Shown here: positions 10,871 through 23,847 of the stretch, one piece after another
Layout of the letters: each line of letters starts with the position of its first letter
Position numbering within the stretch: position 1 is the stretch's first letter
Source of the DNA: Anaeromyces robustus
Lineage: Eukaryota; Neocallimastigomycota; Neocallimastigomycetes; Neocallimastigales; Neocallimastigaceae
Direction: 5' to 3'
DNA length: 64,000 nt
Assembly: GCA_002104895.1 (NCBI GenBank)
Contig: MCFG01000339.1
Coordinates: 1 to 64,000, forward strand
Translations under genes and position numbers: made by a program
The notes under the pieces: generated by a model
What the model saw: only the letters and a program-made list of their open reading frames with translations
What the model was told of the DNA's origin: nothing
Databases searched by the model: none

Positions 10871-13800
10871 ATGATATCTTACTCGTATCTGAGTTAAGCA
10901 TTATGCACAATGATAATATTTTTAATGATTCCTCTTTAATAAAATTTGTATGATTTAATAGGGCTAGTATGGATTTATTGTTTTTATATATTACTATAAT
11001 AGTTTATATCCTCCAGTATTATTCATTATTATCTATTAATGATTATCTGTTTTTTTTTTTTTAGTATAATTTTTTTTATTATTATGTATTTTTTTATATA
11101 TATTATATGAGTGAATATAAATAAAAATTAAAATAAAAATAAAATTTTATTATTATTATTCAAAAAATAAAAAAATAAAAAAAAAATGAAAATAACGAAA
11201 ATATATATAAAAATTCTTATTAAAAATGTAAATATAAAATAATAATTATATATATATATATATATAATATATAATGAAATATATAATGATACACTAAAAC
11301 TAATAAGAATAATATAAACAATATTTTTTTTATTTATACGAATAAAAACTTTATTTTAATAAGTATAATTTATTATTTACATGTAGTTTAATATATAGAT
11401 ATGTGTGTAAAGTTTTATATAAAATAAAATTGTATTAGGTTTTCTGATTGATGATTTAGGTTAATAGTATGGGTTTCCAGATTTGATGGTTTAGATTTAG
11501 ATGATGTTATATTTTTTGGCATATTTTTGGGCTTTTTAGATTGATAGCTTATATTAATGGTTGTAGCTTTTGTAAAAGATTAAGGAAGAGAAATAGATTC
11601 ATTTTTTTTATTAAAAAAATAATATTAAGGAATAAAGAGAGTTTATGGTTTCAGGTAATGAATAGAAATTAATTTTTCATTTCTCCCATACCTCCCATAC
11701 CTCCTGGCATTCCACCTTGCATTCCACCTTGCATTCCTTCTGGCTTTCCTTCTGGCTTTCCACCATTCATATCACCACCTGGCATTCCATTTTGCATTCC
11801 ACCTTGCATTCCACCTTGCATTCCTTCTGGCATTCCATTATTCATATCACCACCTGGCATTCCACCTTGCATTCCTCCATTCATATCACCACCTTGCATT
11901 CCTCCATTCATATCACCACCTGGCATTCCTCCTTGCATTCCTCCTTGCATTCCACCTTGCATTCCACCTTGCATTCCTTCTGGTTTTCCACCTTGCATTC
12001 CTTCTGGTTTTCCACCTTGCATTCCTTCTGGTTTTCCACCTTACATTCCTTCTGGTTTTCCACCTTGCATTCCACCTTGCATTTCTCCATTCATATTACT
12101 ACCTGGCATTCCACCTTGCATTCCACCTTGCATTTCTCCATTCATATCACCACCTGGCATTCCTCCTTGCATTCCACCTTGCATTTCACCTTGCATTCCT
12201 TCTGGTTTTCCACCTTGCATTCCACCTTGCATTCCACCTTGCATTCCTCCATTCATATTATCACCTGGCATTCCTTCTGGCATTCCTTCTGGTTTTCCAC
12301 CATTCATATCACCACCTTGCATTCCTTCTGGCTTTCCACCTTGCATTCCACCTTGCATTCCACCTTGCATTCCATCTTGCATTCCTCCATTCATATTACC
12401 ACCTGGCATTCTACCACTCATGCCACCACCTGGCATTCCTTCTGGCATTCCTTCTGGCTTTTCACCATTCATATCACCACCTGGCATACCTCCTGGCATA
12501 CCTCCCATGTTACCACTGGTTGGCATACCACCACCTTGTATAGAGCCTTCCATATCACCACCTTGCATACCGCCAATATCTTGTGGAATTGGGATTGCAT
12601 TAACAGATAATACAAGAGGAAGAATAATACTAAGAATGTTGATAATCTTTACCATTTTCAATAATTATTTATCTTTGTTTATATTGTTTTTTTATAATAA
12701 TATAATATTAACAATAATATTGTAAAGTTATTTAAATATTTTAAAAATTTTTCTGATTTTAATAATAAAGATTTTTAATAAGAAGAAATTGTTTATTAAT
12801 TACAAATTTAAAGCTATATTTTCTTTTATTATTAAAAATCTAATTAATTATTATACGTAAGTTTAAAAATTGTTAATTTATTATTTTTCTTTGAATTGTA
12901 TTATATTATTTTGAATAATATTATATTTATATATACAAATTCTTTTTTAATTATTTATTATTTACAAAAAAGATTTAACTTTTATATATTAATAAAAATA
13001 CAATTTGAAAAATAAATGAAAATAAAAGATTATTTGAAGAAAAAAAAAATTGATAAAGAAAAATTCTTGTATTTATATGAAAAAAAATTTAAGTTTAATA
13101 TCTTTTTTTTATTTATATGGATTATTTATTTATATTTTTCAAACAATAGAAAAAAAAAAGCATATAACTTTGTAATAAATTAATATTAAATACTATAATT
13201 TTTATTTTTTTCTTTTCAAAATTTGATTATTTTATCATAACAAACGGAAATTAAATTTTTAGGAAAATGAGTTTTATATTTAATAAAGTTAAATTAAAAA
13301 GCGATGAATGTTACACAAATTAATATTTTAATTTATTATAATTAGAAATTTATAGTTCTATTTTGTTTATAATTTCATATTTATTTATAAATATTTTTAT
13401 AAATATAAAAATATTTTAAATAGAAAATAGCTGTATTTATTTATTTATATTTTTAAATTAAAAAAAAAAAATAGAAAAAAAAGTAAGAACTTATTCGTTT
13501 AAAATATTATGCATTATTTAATTATGTAAACATTATTATATTTAAATAATTAAACAATTGTTTTTTTTTTTTTTTAATATTACTATTAGTTTTTATAAAA
13601 TTTAAAACATTTTTAATATGAAGTTATTATCTATTAAATAACATAAAAGAATAGTAATATTTATAAGTATAAATATTTACTTTTTTAATTATTATCATGC
13701 CAAGTTATTATTTATTAAATTACATAAAAGTAATATTTATAAGTATAAACTTTTGCTTTTTTAATTATTATCATGGCAATATTTATTAAAAGGTATTGTT

Positions 13801-14170
13801 ATAAAAGAAAGATAATATAAATATAATTTAATTATTATAATGTTAATAAATAATAAGTATAGAACATTTATTTTTTTAATTATTATCATGCCAATATTTA
13901 TATTATAATAAGTATAAAACATTTACATTTTTAATTTTTATCATTTCAATATTTATTAAAAAGTATTGTTACAGAAGAATGATAATATAAATATAATTTA
14001 ATTATTATCATGTTTAATTTAATTGTTATCATGTTAATAAATAATAAGTATAGAACATTTCCTTTTTTATTATTATTATGTCAATTTATTTATTAAAAGG
14101 TATTGTTATAAAAGAATGATAATACAAATATAATTTAATTATTATCATGTTTAATTTAATTTTTTATCAT
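10871..14170 (-). other. In-place inversion of array unit 1
   Basis: Sequence from 10515 to 10870 reads in the array's normal + orientation. From 10871 the sequence is the reverse complement of the end of a unit (the left part of the 90-bp element appears as ATGATATCTTACTCGTATCTGAG). The block continues backwards through gene 1 and its 5' region to 14170. At 14171 the right part of the 90-bp element resumes in + orientation. The breakpoints fall at CATGATATC/GATATCATG, short inverted homologies present in uninverted units. About a dozen bases are missing at the right junction. Confidence 0.8.
11669..12655 (-). pseudogene. Gly/Met-rich secreted repeat protein, copy 1 (nonsense mutation)
   Basis: First member of the array family, on the minus strand because its unit is inverted. 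The ATG at 12655 begins [20 protein letters not shown], a good signal peptide, followed by [13 protein letters not shown]. The rest is built from tetra- and pentapeptide units: [13 protein letters not shown] and KPEGM. At 12041-12043 a Gln codon in the context ATG-CAA has become TAA (one C-to-T change), truncating the product at 204 residues of a 328-residue frame. The frame stays open beyond to the normal C-terminus GGMGEMKN and TAA at 11669-11671. It may be a recent pseudogene, or may still yield a shortened repeat protein. The inverted 5' and 3' flanks match those of copies 2-5. Function is unknown; the family is described under copy 2. Confidence 0.85.
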
Positions 14171-14331
14171 GTAAAATGCCCTTAATGTCGTTGTGTATCG
14201 ACAGGCATTCAAACTCTTCTGAGGATATTTTATCATTAATATCAAATTAAATTCATTAAAAAATAAAATTACAATTAAAATATAAAATTAAATAATATAT
14301 AAAGTTATATTTAATCTATTATTTATTGTGC

Positions 14332-14452
<121 letters not shown>

Positions 14453-16577
14453 TTTATTTTTATTATTATTGTTAGTTTATTTTTTTTTTTACATATTCTT
14501 TTTTTAATTTTTACATTAATTTTTTTTATTTTAAAAAAAAATAAACATTTTTTTATCATATAATAATCTTTATTTTTTTTTTCACTGTATAATATTTTTT
14601 TATCATATAATAATCTTTATTTCTTTTTTTACTCTCTTCAAGAAATATATAAATATAAAATTTTATTAAAATTAAAAATAATAATAATAATAAAAAAAAA
14701 AAACATTTTAAAAAATAGATATATAATAATTTTATTATAATATAAAAGATTTAATAGATCTTTTTATATTAAAATAAATTAAATTAAAAATTAGAAATAC
14801 GGAAAAGAAAAAATAATAATATTCATAATTATTAAATACATTCAGATTTAGTACATATAATAAAATAAATTAAAAGAAAATTCTCTCTAAAAAATTTTAT
14901 AGAGTAGTATATTATTTTAATTATAAAGAAAAAAAATATATAATAAAATTTCTGAAATTATAATAATTAAAAAAAGTAAATTTTTTATACTTTTATAATA
15001 TAAATATTGACATGATAATAATTAAAAAAAGAAATGTTTTATTATATTTATTATTTATTAACATGATATCAATTAAATTAAACATGATAATAATTAAATT
15101 ATATTTGAATTATCATTCTTTATAACAATACTTTTTAATAAATATTGACATAATAATAATAAAAAAGGAAATTTTTATACTTATTATTTATTAACATGAT
15201 AACAATTAAATTAAACATGACATGATAATAATTAAATTATATTTATATTATTATTCTTTTATAACAATACTTTTAATAAATATTGAAATGATAATAATTA
15301 AAAATGTAAATGTTTTATACTTATTATAATATAAATATTGGCATGATAATAATTAAAAAAGTAAATATTTTATATTTATTATTTATTAACATGGTAATAA
15401 TAAAATTATATTTATATTATCATTCTTTTATAACAATACCTTTTAATAAATATTGCCATGATAATAATTAAAAAAGCAAAAGTTTATACTTATAATTATT
15501 ACTTTTATGTAATTTAATAAATAATAACTTGGCATGATAATAATTAAAAAAGTAAATGTTTATACTAATAAATATTACAATTTTTTTATGTAATTTAATA
15601 AATAATAATTTCATATTAAAAATGTTTTAAATTTTATAAAATCTAATAGTAATATTAAAAAAAACAATATATAAATATTGTTTACATAATTAAATAATGC
15701 ATAATATTTTAAACGAATAAATTCTTACTTTTTTTTCTATTTTTTTTTTTTAATTTAAAAATATAAATAAATAAATACGGCTATTTTCTATTTAAAATAT
15801 AAATATTTTCCATTATAATTGGAACAATATAAATTTTATAAATAAATATGAAATTATAAACAAAATAGAATTATAAATTTCTAATTATAATAAATTAAAA
15901 TATTAATTTGTGTAACACTAATCGCTTTTTAATTTAACTTTATTAAATATAAAATTCATTTTCGTAAAAATTTAATTTCCGTTTGTTATAATATAATAAT
16001 CATATTTTTATCAAATATGAAAATTATAGTATTTAATATTATTAATTTATTACAATAGTTATATGCTTTTTTTTTTTTTTGTTTCCATTGTTTGAAAAAT
16101 ATAAATAAATAATCCATATAAATAAAAAAAAGATATTAAACTTAATTTTTTTTTCATATAAATACAAGCATTTTCTTTGTCAATTTTTTTTTCTTCAAAT
16201 AATCTTTTATTTTCATTTATTTTTCAAATTGTATTTTTATTAATATATAAAAGTTAAATCTTTTTTGTAAATAATAAATAATTAAAAAAGAATTTGTATA
16301 TATAAATATAATATTACTTAAAATAATATAATACAATTCAAAGAAAAATTGTAAATTAACAATTTTCAAACTTACGTATAATAATTAATTAGATTTTTAA
16401 TAATAAAAGAAAATATAGCTTTAAATTTGTAATTAATAAACAATTTCTTCTTATTAAAAATCTTTATTATTAAAATCAGAAAAATTTTTAAAATATTTAA
16501 ATAACTTTTACAATATTATTGTAAATATTATATAGTTAATAAAAAACAACATAAATTAAGATAAATAATTATTGAAA

Positions 16578-17231
16578 ATGGTAAAGATTATCAACATTCT
16601 TAGTATTATTCTTCCTCTTGTATTATCTATTAGTGCAATCCCAATTCCACAAGATATTGGCGGTATGCAAGGTGGTGATATGGAAGGCTTTATGCAAGTT
16701 GGTGGTATACCAACCGGTAGTAACATGGGAGGTATGCCAGGAGGAATGCCAGGTGGTGATATGAATGGAGGAATGCAAGGTGGAATGCTAGGAGGAATGC
16801 CAGGTGGAATGTCAGGTGGTGATATGAATGGTGAAAAGCCAGAAGGAATGCCAGAAGGAATGCCAAATGGTGACATGAGTAGTGAAATGCAAGGAAGTAT
16901 GCCAAGTGGAATGCCAGGTGGAATGCCAGGTGGTGATATGAATGGTAGAATGCAAGGAGGAATGCAAGGAGGAATGCAAGGAGGAATGCAAGGTGGAATG
17001 CAAGGTGGAATGCCAGGTGGAATGCCAGGTGGTGATATGAATGGTGAAATGCAAGGAGGTATGCCAGCTGGTGGTACCATGGGAGGTATGCAAGGTGGAA
17101 TGCCAGGTGGAATGCAAGGTGGAATACAAGGTGGAATGCCAGGAGGAATGCCAGGTGGTGATATGAATGGAGGAATGCAAGGTGGAATGCAAGGTGGAAT
17201 GCCAGGAGGTATGGGAGGAATGAAAAATTAA
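16578..17231 (+). CDS. Gly/Met-rich secreted repeat protein, copy 2
   Basis: Intact, 217 residues. The start is taken at ATG 16578; the upstream in-frame TTG is not a plausible eukaryotic start. Residues 1-20 ([20 protein letters not shown]) form a signal peptide. The mature chain begins [17 protein letters not shown] and then consists almost entirely of GGMQ/GGMP tetrapeptides interrupted by GGDMNG and occasional KPEGM units, ending PGGMGGMKN. Met recurs about every fourth residue, and Cys and aromatic residues are absent. The composition predicts a disordered or flexible secreted chain. Cell-wall, extracellular-matrix or spore structural use, Met-based metal (Cu+) binding and oxidant buffering are all conceivable, but nothing in the sequence decides between them. 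I do not recognise a named family. Conserved 5' flanking sequence shared with the other copies implies common regulation. Confidence 0.85.
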   Translation: MVKIINILSIILPLVLSISAIPIPQDIGGMQGGDMEGFMQVGGIPTGSNMGGMPGGMPGGDMNGGMQGGMLGGMPGGMSGGDMNGEKPEGMPEGMPNGDMSSEMQGSMPSGMPGGMPGGDMNGRMQGGMQGGMQGGMQGGMQGGMPGGMPGGDMNGEMQGGMPAGGTMGGMQGGMPGGMQGGIQGGMPGGMPGGDMNGGMQGGMQGGMPGGMGGMKN

Positions 17232-17891
17232 TTTCTATTCATTACCTGAAACCATAAACTCTCTTTATTCCTTAATATTATTTTTATAATAAAAAAATGA
17301 ATCTATTTCTCTTCCTTAATCTTTTACAAAAGCTACTACCATTAATATAAACTATCAATCTAAAAACCCATACTATTAATCTAAATCTTTTTTCGGAAAA
17401 CCCAATACAATTTTATTTTATTTTATTTTATTTTATTTAAAACTTTACGCACTTATCTATATATTAAACCACATGTAAATAATAAATTATACCTATTAAA
17501 ATAAAGTTTTTATTCGTATAAATAAAAAAAAATATTGTTTATATTATCCTTATTATTTTTAGTGTATCATTAAATATATAAATTATTTTGTATTTACATT
17601 TTTAATAAAAATTTTTATATATCTTTTCATTTCCTTTTTTTTTAAAGACACACAATTCCTATATCATCTTTATTGAGTTTAAATATTAATATACATGAAT
17701 CATAAAAAAGCATATAATAATAAAAAAAACAAATAAACATTGTAGATAATAATGAATAATACTGGAGTGTATAAAGTAGTATAGTAATCCTTAATAACAA
17801 TAAATCGATACTAGCCCTATTAAATCATACAAAGTTCATTAAAGAGGAATGATTAAAAATATTACCATTGTGTATAATGGATAATGCTTAA

Positions 17892-17981
17892 CTCAGATAC
17901 GAGTAAGATATCATGGAAAGTTTTAGTTGTAAAATGCCCTTAATGTCGCTGTGTATCGACAGGCATTCAAAATTTTCTGAG
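17892..17981 (+). repeat. 90-bp CTCAGA...TCTGAG element (reference orientation)
   Basis: The segment is bounded by inverted hexamers CTCAGA and TCTGAG and is more GC-rich than its surroundings. Inside, 17933-17967 can fold: AATGCC pairs with GGCATT and TGTCG with CGACA around a short loop. It occurs once per array unit; the copy at 29532 is reversed. Confidence 0.75.
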
Positions 17982-18069
17982 CACATTTTATATTTTAATC
18001 ATTAAAATATTCAATCAAATCCATTAAAAAAAATAATATATATAGTTATACTTAATCTATTATCCATTG

Positions 18070-18072
<3 letters not shown>

Positions 18073-18137
<65 letters not shown>

Positions 18138-18138
18138 G
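18073..18138. repeat. (ATT)n microsatellite, array unit 2/3
   Basis: ATT repeats at the position equivalent to 14333-14452, but about half as long. Confidence 0.9.
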
Positions 18139-20155
18139 TTTATTTTATTTTTATTTTTATAAATTCATTTTTAATTTATTCATTAATTTTTTTTTTTATT
18201 TTAAAAAAAAAACTTTTCTGTAGGTATAGGTGTAACATTTTTTTTTAATAATTTTTATTTTTTTCTTTTTTTCTTTTTTGTTTTCAAGAAATATATATTT
18301 AATAATTTTAATTATTTTTATATTTATTAAAATTAAAAAAAATAATTAAAAAATATTATAGAAAATAGATAAATAAATTAAATTAAAAATTAGAAATATA
18401 GAAAAGAAAAAATAATAATATTCATAATTATTAAATACATTCAGATTTAGTACATATAATAAAATAAATTAAAAGAAAATTCTCTCTAAAAAAATTTATA
18501 GAATAGTATATTATTTTAATTATAATGAAAAAAAATATATAATAAAATTTCTGAAATTATAATAATTAAAAAAAGTAAATTTTTTATACTTTTATAATAT
18601 AAATATTGACATGATAATAATTAAAAAAAGAAATGTTTTATTATATTTATTATTTATTAACATGATATCAATTAAATTAAACATGATAATAATTAAATTA
18701 TATTTGAATTATCATTCTTTATAACAATACTTTTTAATAAATATTGACATAATAATAATAAAAAAGGAAATTTTTATACTTATTATTTATTAACATGATA
18801 ACAATTAAATTAAACATGACATGATAATAATTAAATTATATTTATATTATTATTCTTTTATAACAATACTTTTAATAAATATTGAAATGATAATAATTAA
18901 AAATGTAAATGTTTTATACTTATTATAATATAAATATTGGCATGATAATAATTAAAAAAGTAAATATTTTATATTTATTATTTATTAACATGGTAATAAT
19001 AAAATTATATTTATATTATCATTCTTTTATAACAATACCTTTTAATAAATATTGCCATGATAATAATTAAAAAAGCAAAAGTTTATACTTATAATTATTA
19101 CTTTTATGTAATTTAATAAATAATAACTTGGCATGATAATAATTAAAAAATAAATCTAATTTAATAAATAATAATTTAATATTAAAAATGTTTTAAATTT
19201 TATAAAAACTATAGTAATATTAAAATAAAAAAACAATTATTTAATTATTTAAATTTAATAATGTTTACATATTTAAATAATGCATAATATTTAAACGAAT
19301 AAATTCTTATTTCTTTTTCTATTTTTTTTTTTTTTTTTAATTTAAAAAAATAAATAAATAAATACGGCTATTTTCTATTTAAAATATAAATATTTTTCAT
19401 TATAATTAGTACAATATAATTTTATAAATAAATAGGAAATTATAAACAAAATAAAACTAAAAATTTCTAATTATAATAAATTAAAATATTAATTTGTGTA
19501 ACATTCATCGCTTTTTAATTTAACTTTATTAAATATAAAACTATTTTTCATAAAAATTTAATTTCCGTTTGTTATAATAAAATAATCATATTTTATTAAA
19601 TATGAAAAGAAAAAAAAAAAATTATAGTATTTAATATTAATTTATTACAAAGTTATATGCTTTTTTTTTCCATTGTTTGAAAAATATAAATAAATAATCC
19701 ATATAAATAAAATAAAGATATTAAACTTAATTTTTTTTCATATAAATACAAGCATTTTTCTTTATCATTTTTTTTTTCTTCAAATAATCTTTTATTTTCA
19801 TTTATTTTTCAAATTGTATTTTTATTAATATATAAAAGTTAAATCTTTTTTGTAAATAATAAATAATTAAAAAAGAACTTGTATAATATAATATTATTCA
19901 AAAAAAATATAATACAATTCAAAGAAAAATAATAAATTAACAATTTTTAAATTTACATATAATAATTAATTAGATTTTTAATAATAAAAGAAGATATAGC
20001 TTTAAATTTGTAATTAATAAACAATTTCTTCTTATTAAAAATCTTTATTATTAAAATCAGAAAATTTTTAAAAATTTAAATAACTTTACAATATTATTGT
20101 AAATATTATATAGATAATAAAAAACAATATAAATAAACATAAATAATTATTGAAA

Positions 20156-21022
20156 ATGGTAAAGATTATCAACATTCTTAGTATTATTCTTCCTCTTGTA
20201 TTATCTGTTAGTGCAATCCCAATTCCACAAGATATGGACGATATGCAAGGTGGTGATATGGAAGGCTCTATGCAAGTTGGTGGTATGCCAACCGGTAGTA
20301 ACATGGGAGGTATGCCAGGAGGAATGCCAGGTGGTGATATGAATGGAGGAATGCAAGGTGGAATGCCAGGTGGTGATATGAATGGTGAAAAACTAGAAGG
20401 AATGCCAAGTGGAATGCCAAGTGGAATGCAAGGTGGAATGCCAGGTGGTAATATGAATGGTGAAAAGCCAGAAGGAATGCCAGAAGGAATGCCAAGTGGT
20501 AATATAAATGGTGAAAAGCCAGAAGGAATGCCAGAAGGAATGCCAGAAGAAATGCCACAAGGAATGCCACAAGGAATGCCAGGTGGTAATATGAATGGTA
20601 GAATGCAAGGTGGAATGCCACAAGGAATGCCAGGTGGTGATATGAATGGAGGAATGCAAGGTGGAATGCCAGGTGGTAATATGAATGGTGAAAAGCCAGA
20701 AGGAATGCCACAAGGAATGCCACAAGGAATGCCAGGTGGTAATATGAATGGTAGAATGCCAGGTGGAATGCCAGGTGGTGATATGAATGGAGGAATGCAA
20801 GGAGGAATGCCAAATGGTGATATGAATAGTGAAATGCAAGGAGGTATGCCAGCTGGTGGTACCATGGGAGGTATGCCAGGTGGAATGCAAGGTGGAATGC
20901 CAGCTGGTGATATGAATGGTGAAAAACCAGAGGGAATGCCAAGTGGATTGCAAGGTGGAATGCAAGGTGGAATCCCAGGTGGTATGGGAGGTATGGGAGG
21001 TATGGGAGGAATGAATAATTAA
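20156..21022 (+). CDS. Gly/Met-rich secreted repeat protein, copy 3
   Basis: Intact, 288 residues from ATG 20156. The signal peptide [20 protein letters not shown] is nearly identical to copy 2. The repeat region mixes [23 protein letters not shown] and GGNMNG/GGDMNG units and ends [14 protein letters not shown]. It is longer than copy 2 through extra [10 protein letters not shown] and PQGMP units, and shares the [13 protein letters not shown] block near the C-terminus with it, so copies 2 and 3 form one subgroup. The 3' flank (CATTACCTGAAACC) follows directly. Function is as uncertain as for copy 2. Confidence 0.85.
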   Translation: MVKIINILSIILPLVLSVSAIPIPQDMDDMQGGDMEGSMQVGGMPTGSNMGGMPGGMPGGDMNGGMQGGMPGGDMNGEKLEGMPSGMPSGMQGGMPGGNMNGEKPEGMPEGMPSGNINGEKPEGMPEGMPEEMPQGMPQGMPGGNMNGRMQGGMPQGMPGGDMNGGMQGGMPGGNMNGEKPEGMPQGMPQGMPGGNMNGRMPGGMPGGDMNGGMQGGMPNGDMNSEMQGGMPAGGTMGGMPGGMQGGMPAGDMNGEKPEGMPSGLQGGMQGGIPGGMGGMGGMGGMNN

Positions 21023-21545
21023 TTTCAATTCATTACCTGAAACCATAAACTCTCTTTATTCATTAAAAATGAATCTATGTCTCTTCTTTAATCTTTTACA
21101 AAAGCTACTACCATTAATATAAGCTATCAATCTAAAAGCCCATACTATTAATCTAAATCTTTTTACGGAAAACCCAATATAATTTTATTTTATTTTATTT
21201 TATATAAAACTTTACACACATATCTATATATTAAACTACATGTAAATAATAAATCATACTTATTAAAATAAAGTTTTTATTCGTATAAATAAAAAAAATA
21301 TTGTTTATATTATTCTTATTAGTTTTAGTGTATCATTAAATATATTATATATATAAATTATTTTGTATTTATATTTTTAATAAAAATTTTTATGTATCTT
21401 CATTTTTTTTTTTTTAAGACACCTAATTGGTATATCATTTTTATTGAGTTTAAATATATTAATATACATGAATCATAAAAAAACACATAATAATAAAAAA
21501 AATGATACTAAAAAAAAAAAGATAAACATTAATAGATAATAATGA

Positions 21546-21563
21546 AATTCAACATTTTCTGAG
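21546..21563 (+). repeat. Deleted remnant of the 90-bp element
   Basis: In unit 3 only the right end of the element survives (ATTCAACATTTTCTGAGC), continuing into the usual downstream sequence. The rest has been lost. Confidence 0.6.
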
Positions 21564-21677
21564 CATATTTTATAATTTAATCATTAATATCCAATTAAAT
21601 TCATTAAAAAATCAAATTACAATTTAAATATAAAAAAAATAATATATAAAGTTATAGTTAATCTATTATTTATTGTG

Positions 21678-21678
<1 letters not shown>

Positions 21679-21731
<53 letters not shown>

Positions 21732-21733
21732 GT
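21679..21733. repeat. (ATT)n microsatellite, array unit 3/4
   Basis: ATT repeats in the same relative position as in the other units. The poly-Leu frame across it is spurious. Confidence 0.9.
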
Positions 21734-23847
21734 TTATTTTATTTTTATTTTTATAAATTCATTTTTTAATTTATTCATTAATTTTTTTTTTATTTTTAAA
21801 AAAAAACTTTATGTAGATGTAGGTATTGATATAATATTTTTTTATTATTTAATAATTTTTATTTTTTTTTTTTCTTTTTTGTTTTCAAGAAATAAATATT
21901 TAATAATTTTAATTATTTTTATATTTATTAAAATTAAAAATAATAATAAAAAAAAACTATTATAGAAAATAGATATATAATAATTTTATTTTAAAATAAA
22001 AGATTTAATAAATATTTTTATATTAAAATAAATTAAAAATTAGAAATACGGAAAAGAAAAAATAATAATATTAATAATTATTAAATACATCAGATTTAGT
22101 ACATATAATAAAATAAATTAAAAGAAAATTCTCTCTAAAAAATTTTATAAAGTAGTATATTATTTTAATTATAAAGAAAAAATATATATATAATAAAATT
22201 TCCGAAATTATAATAATTAAAAAAGTAAATTTTTTTTATACTTATTATGATATTAATATTGACATAATAATAATTAAAAAAGAAAATGTTTTATATTTAT
22301 TATTTATTAACATGATATCAATTAAATTAAACATAATAATAATTAAATTATATTTGTATTATCATTCTTTTATAACAATACCTTTTAATAAATATTGACA
22401 TAATAATAATAAAAAAGGAAATTTTTATACTTTTTATTTATTAACATGATAATAATTAAATTAAACATGACATGATAATAATTAAATTATATTTATTATC
22501 ATTCTTTTATAACAATACTTTTTAATAAATATTGAAATGATAAAAATTAAATATGTAAATGTTTTATACTTATTATAATATAAATATGTAAATGTTCTAT
22601 ACTTATTATTTATTAACATTATAATAATTAAATTATATTTATATTATCATTCTTTTATAACAATACCTTTTAATAAATATTTCATGATAATAATTAAAAA
22701 AGCAAAAGTTTATACTTATAAATATTACTTTTATGTAACTTAATAAATAATAACTTGGCATGATAATAATTAAAAAAAATAAATGTTTATACATATAAAT
22801 ATTATTATTCTTTTATTTAATTTAATAAATAATAACTTGGCATGATAATTAAAAAAGTAAATCTAATTTAATAAATAATAATTTAATATTAAAAATGTTT
22901 TAAATTTTATAAAAACTATAGTAATATTAAAATAAAAAAACAATTATTTAATTATTTAAATTTAATAATGTTTACATATTTAAATAATGCATAATATTTT
23001 AAACGAATATAATTCTTGTTTTCTTGTTTTTTTTTTCTATTTTTTTTTTTTAATTTAAAAATATAAATAAATAAATACGGCTATTTTCTATTTAAAATAT
23101 AAATATTTTCCATTATAATTGGTACAATATAAATTTTATAAATAAATATGAAATTTTAAACAAAATAGAATTATAAATTTCTAATTATAATAAATTAAAA
23201 TATTAATTTGTGTAACATTTATCGCTTTTTAATTTAACTTTATTAAATATAAAATTATTTTTTATAAAAATTTAATTTCCGTTTGTTATAATAAAATAAT
23301 CATATTTTATTAAATATGAAAAGAAAAAAATATTATAATAGTTATATGCTTTTTTTTCCATTGTTTGAAAAAAATAAATAAATAATCCATGTAAATGAAA
23401 AAAAGATATTAAACTTAAATTTTTTTCATATAAATACAAGAATTTTTCTTTATCAATTTTTTTTTCTTCAAATAATCTTTTATTTTCATTTATTTTTCAA
23501 ATTGTATTTTTATAAATATAAAAGTTAAATCTTTTCTGTAAATAATAAATAATTAAAAAAGAACTTGTATATATAAATATTATATTATTCAAAAAATAAT
23601 ATAATACAATTCAAAGAAAAATAGTAAATTAACAATTTTTAAACTCACGTATAATAATTAATTAGATTTTTAATAATAAAAGAAAATATAGCTTTAAATT
23701 TGTAATTAATAAACAATTTCTTCTTATTAAAAATCTTTATTATTAAAATCAGAAAATTTTTAAAAATTTAAATAACTTTACAATATTATTGTAAATATTA
23801 TATAGATAATAAAAAACAATATAAATAAACATAAATAATTATTGAAA

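Noticed and set aside
11717-12610. Long antisense frames rich in His/Ser/Thr/Leu (HSTLHS) over Gly/Met-rich copy 1, and equivalents over copies 2-5
   Set aside because: They are reverse-strand shadows of the GGMQ/GGMP repeats, lack the signal peptide logic and conserved flanks, and follow the sense repeats exactly.
16572-16577. Upstream TTG codon as start of Gly/Met-rich copies 2 and 3
   Set aside because: In eukaryotic nuclear genes the next codon ATG is the likely start and gives the same signal peptide; only copy 5 has an ATG at this position.
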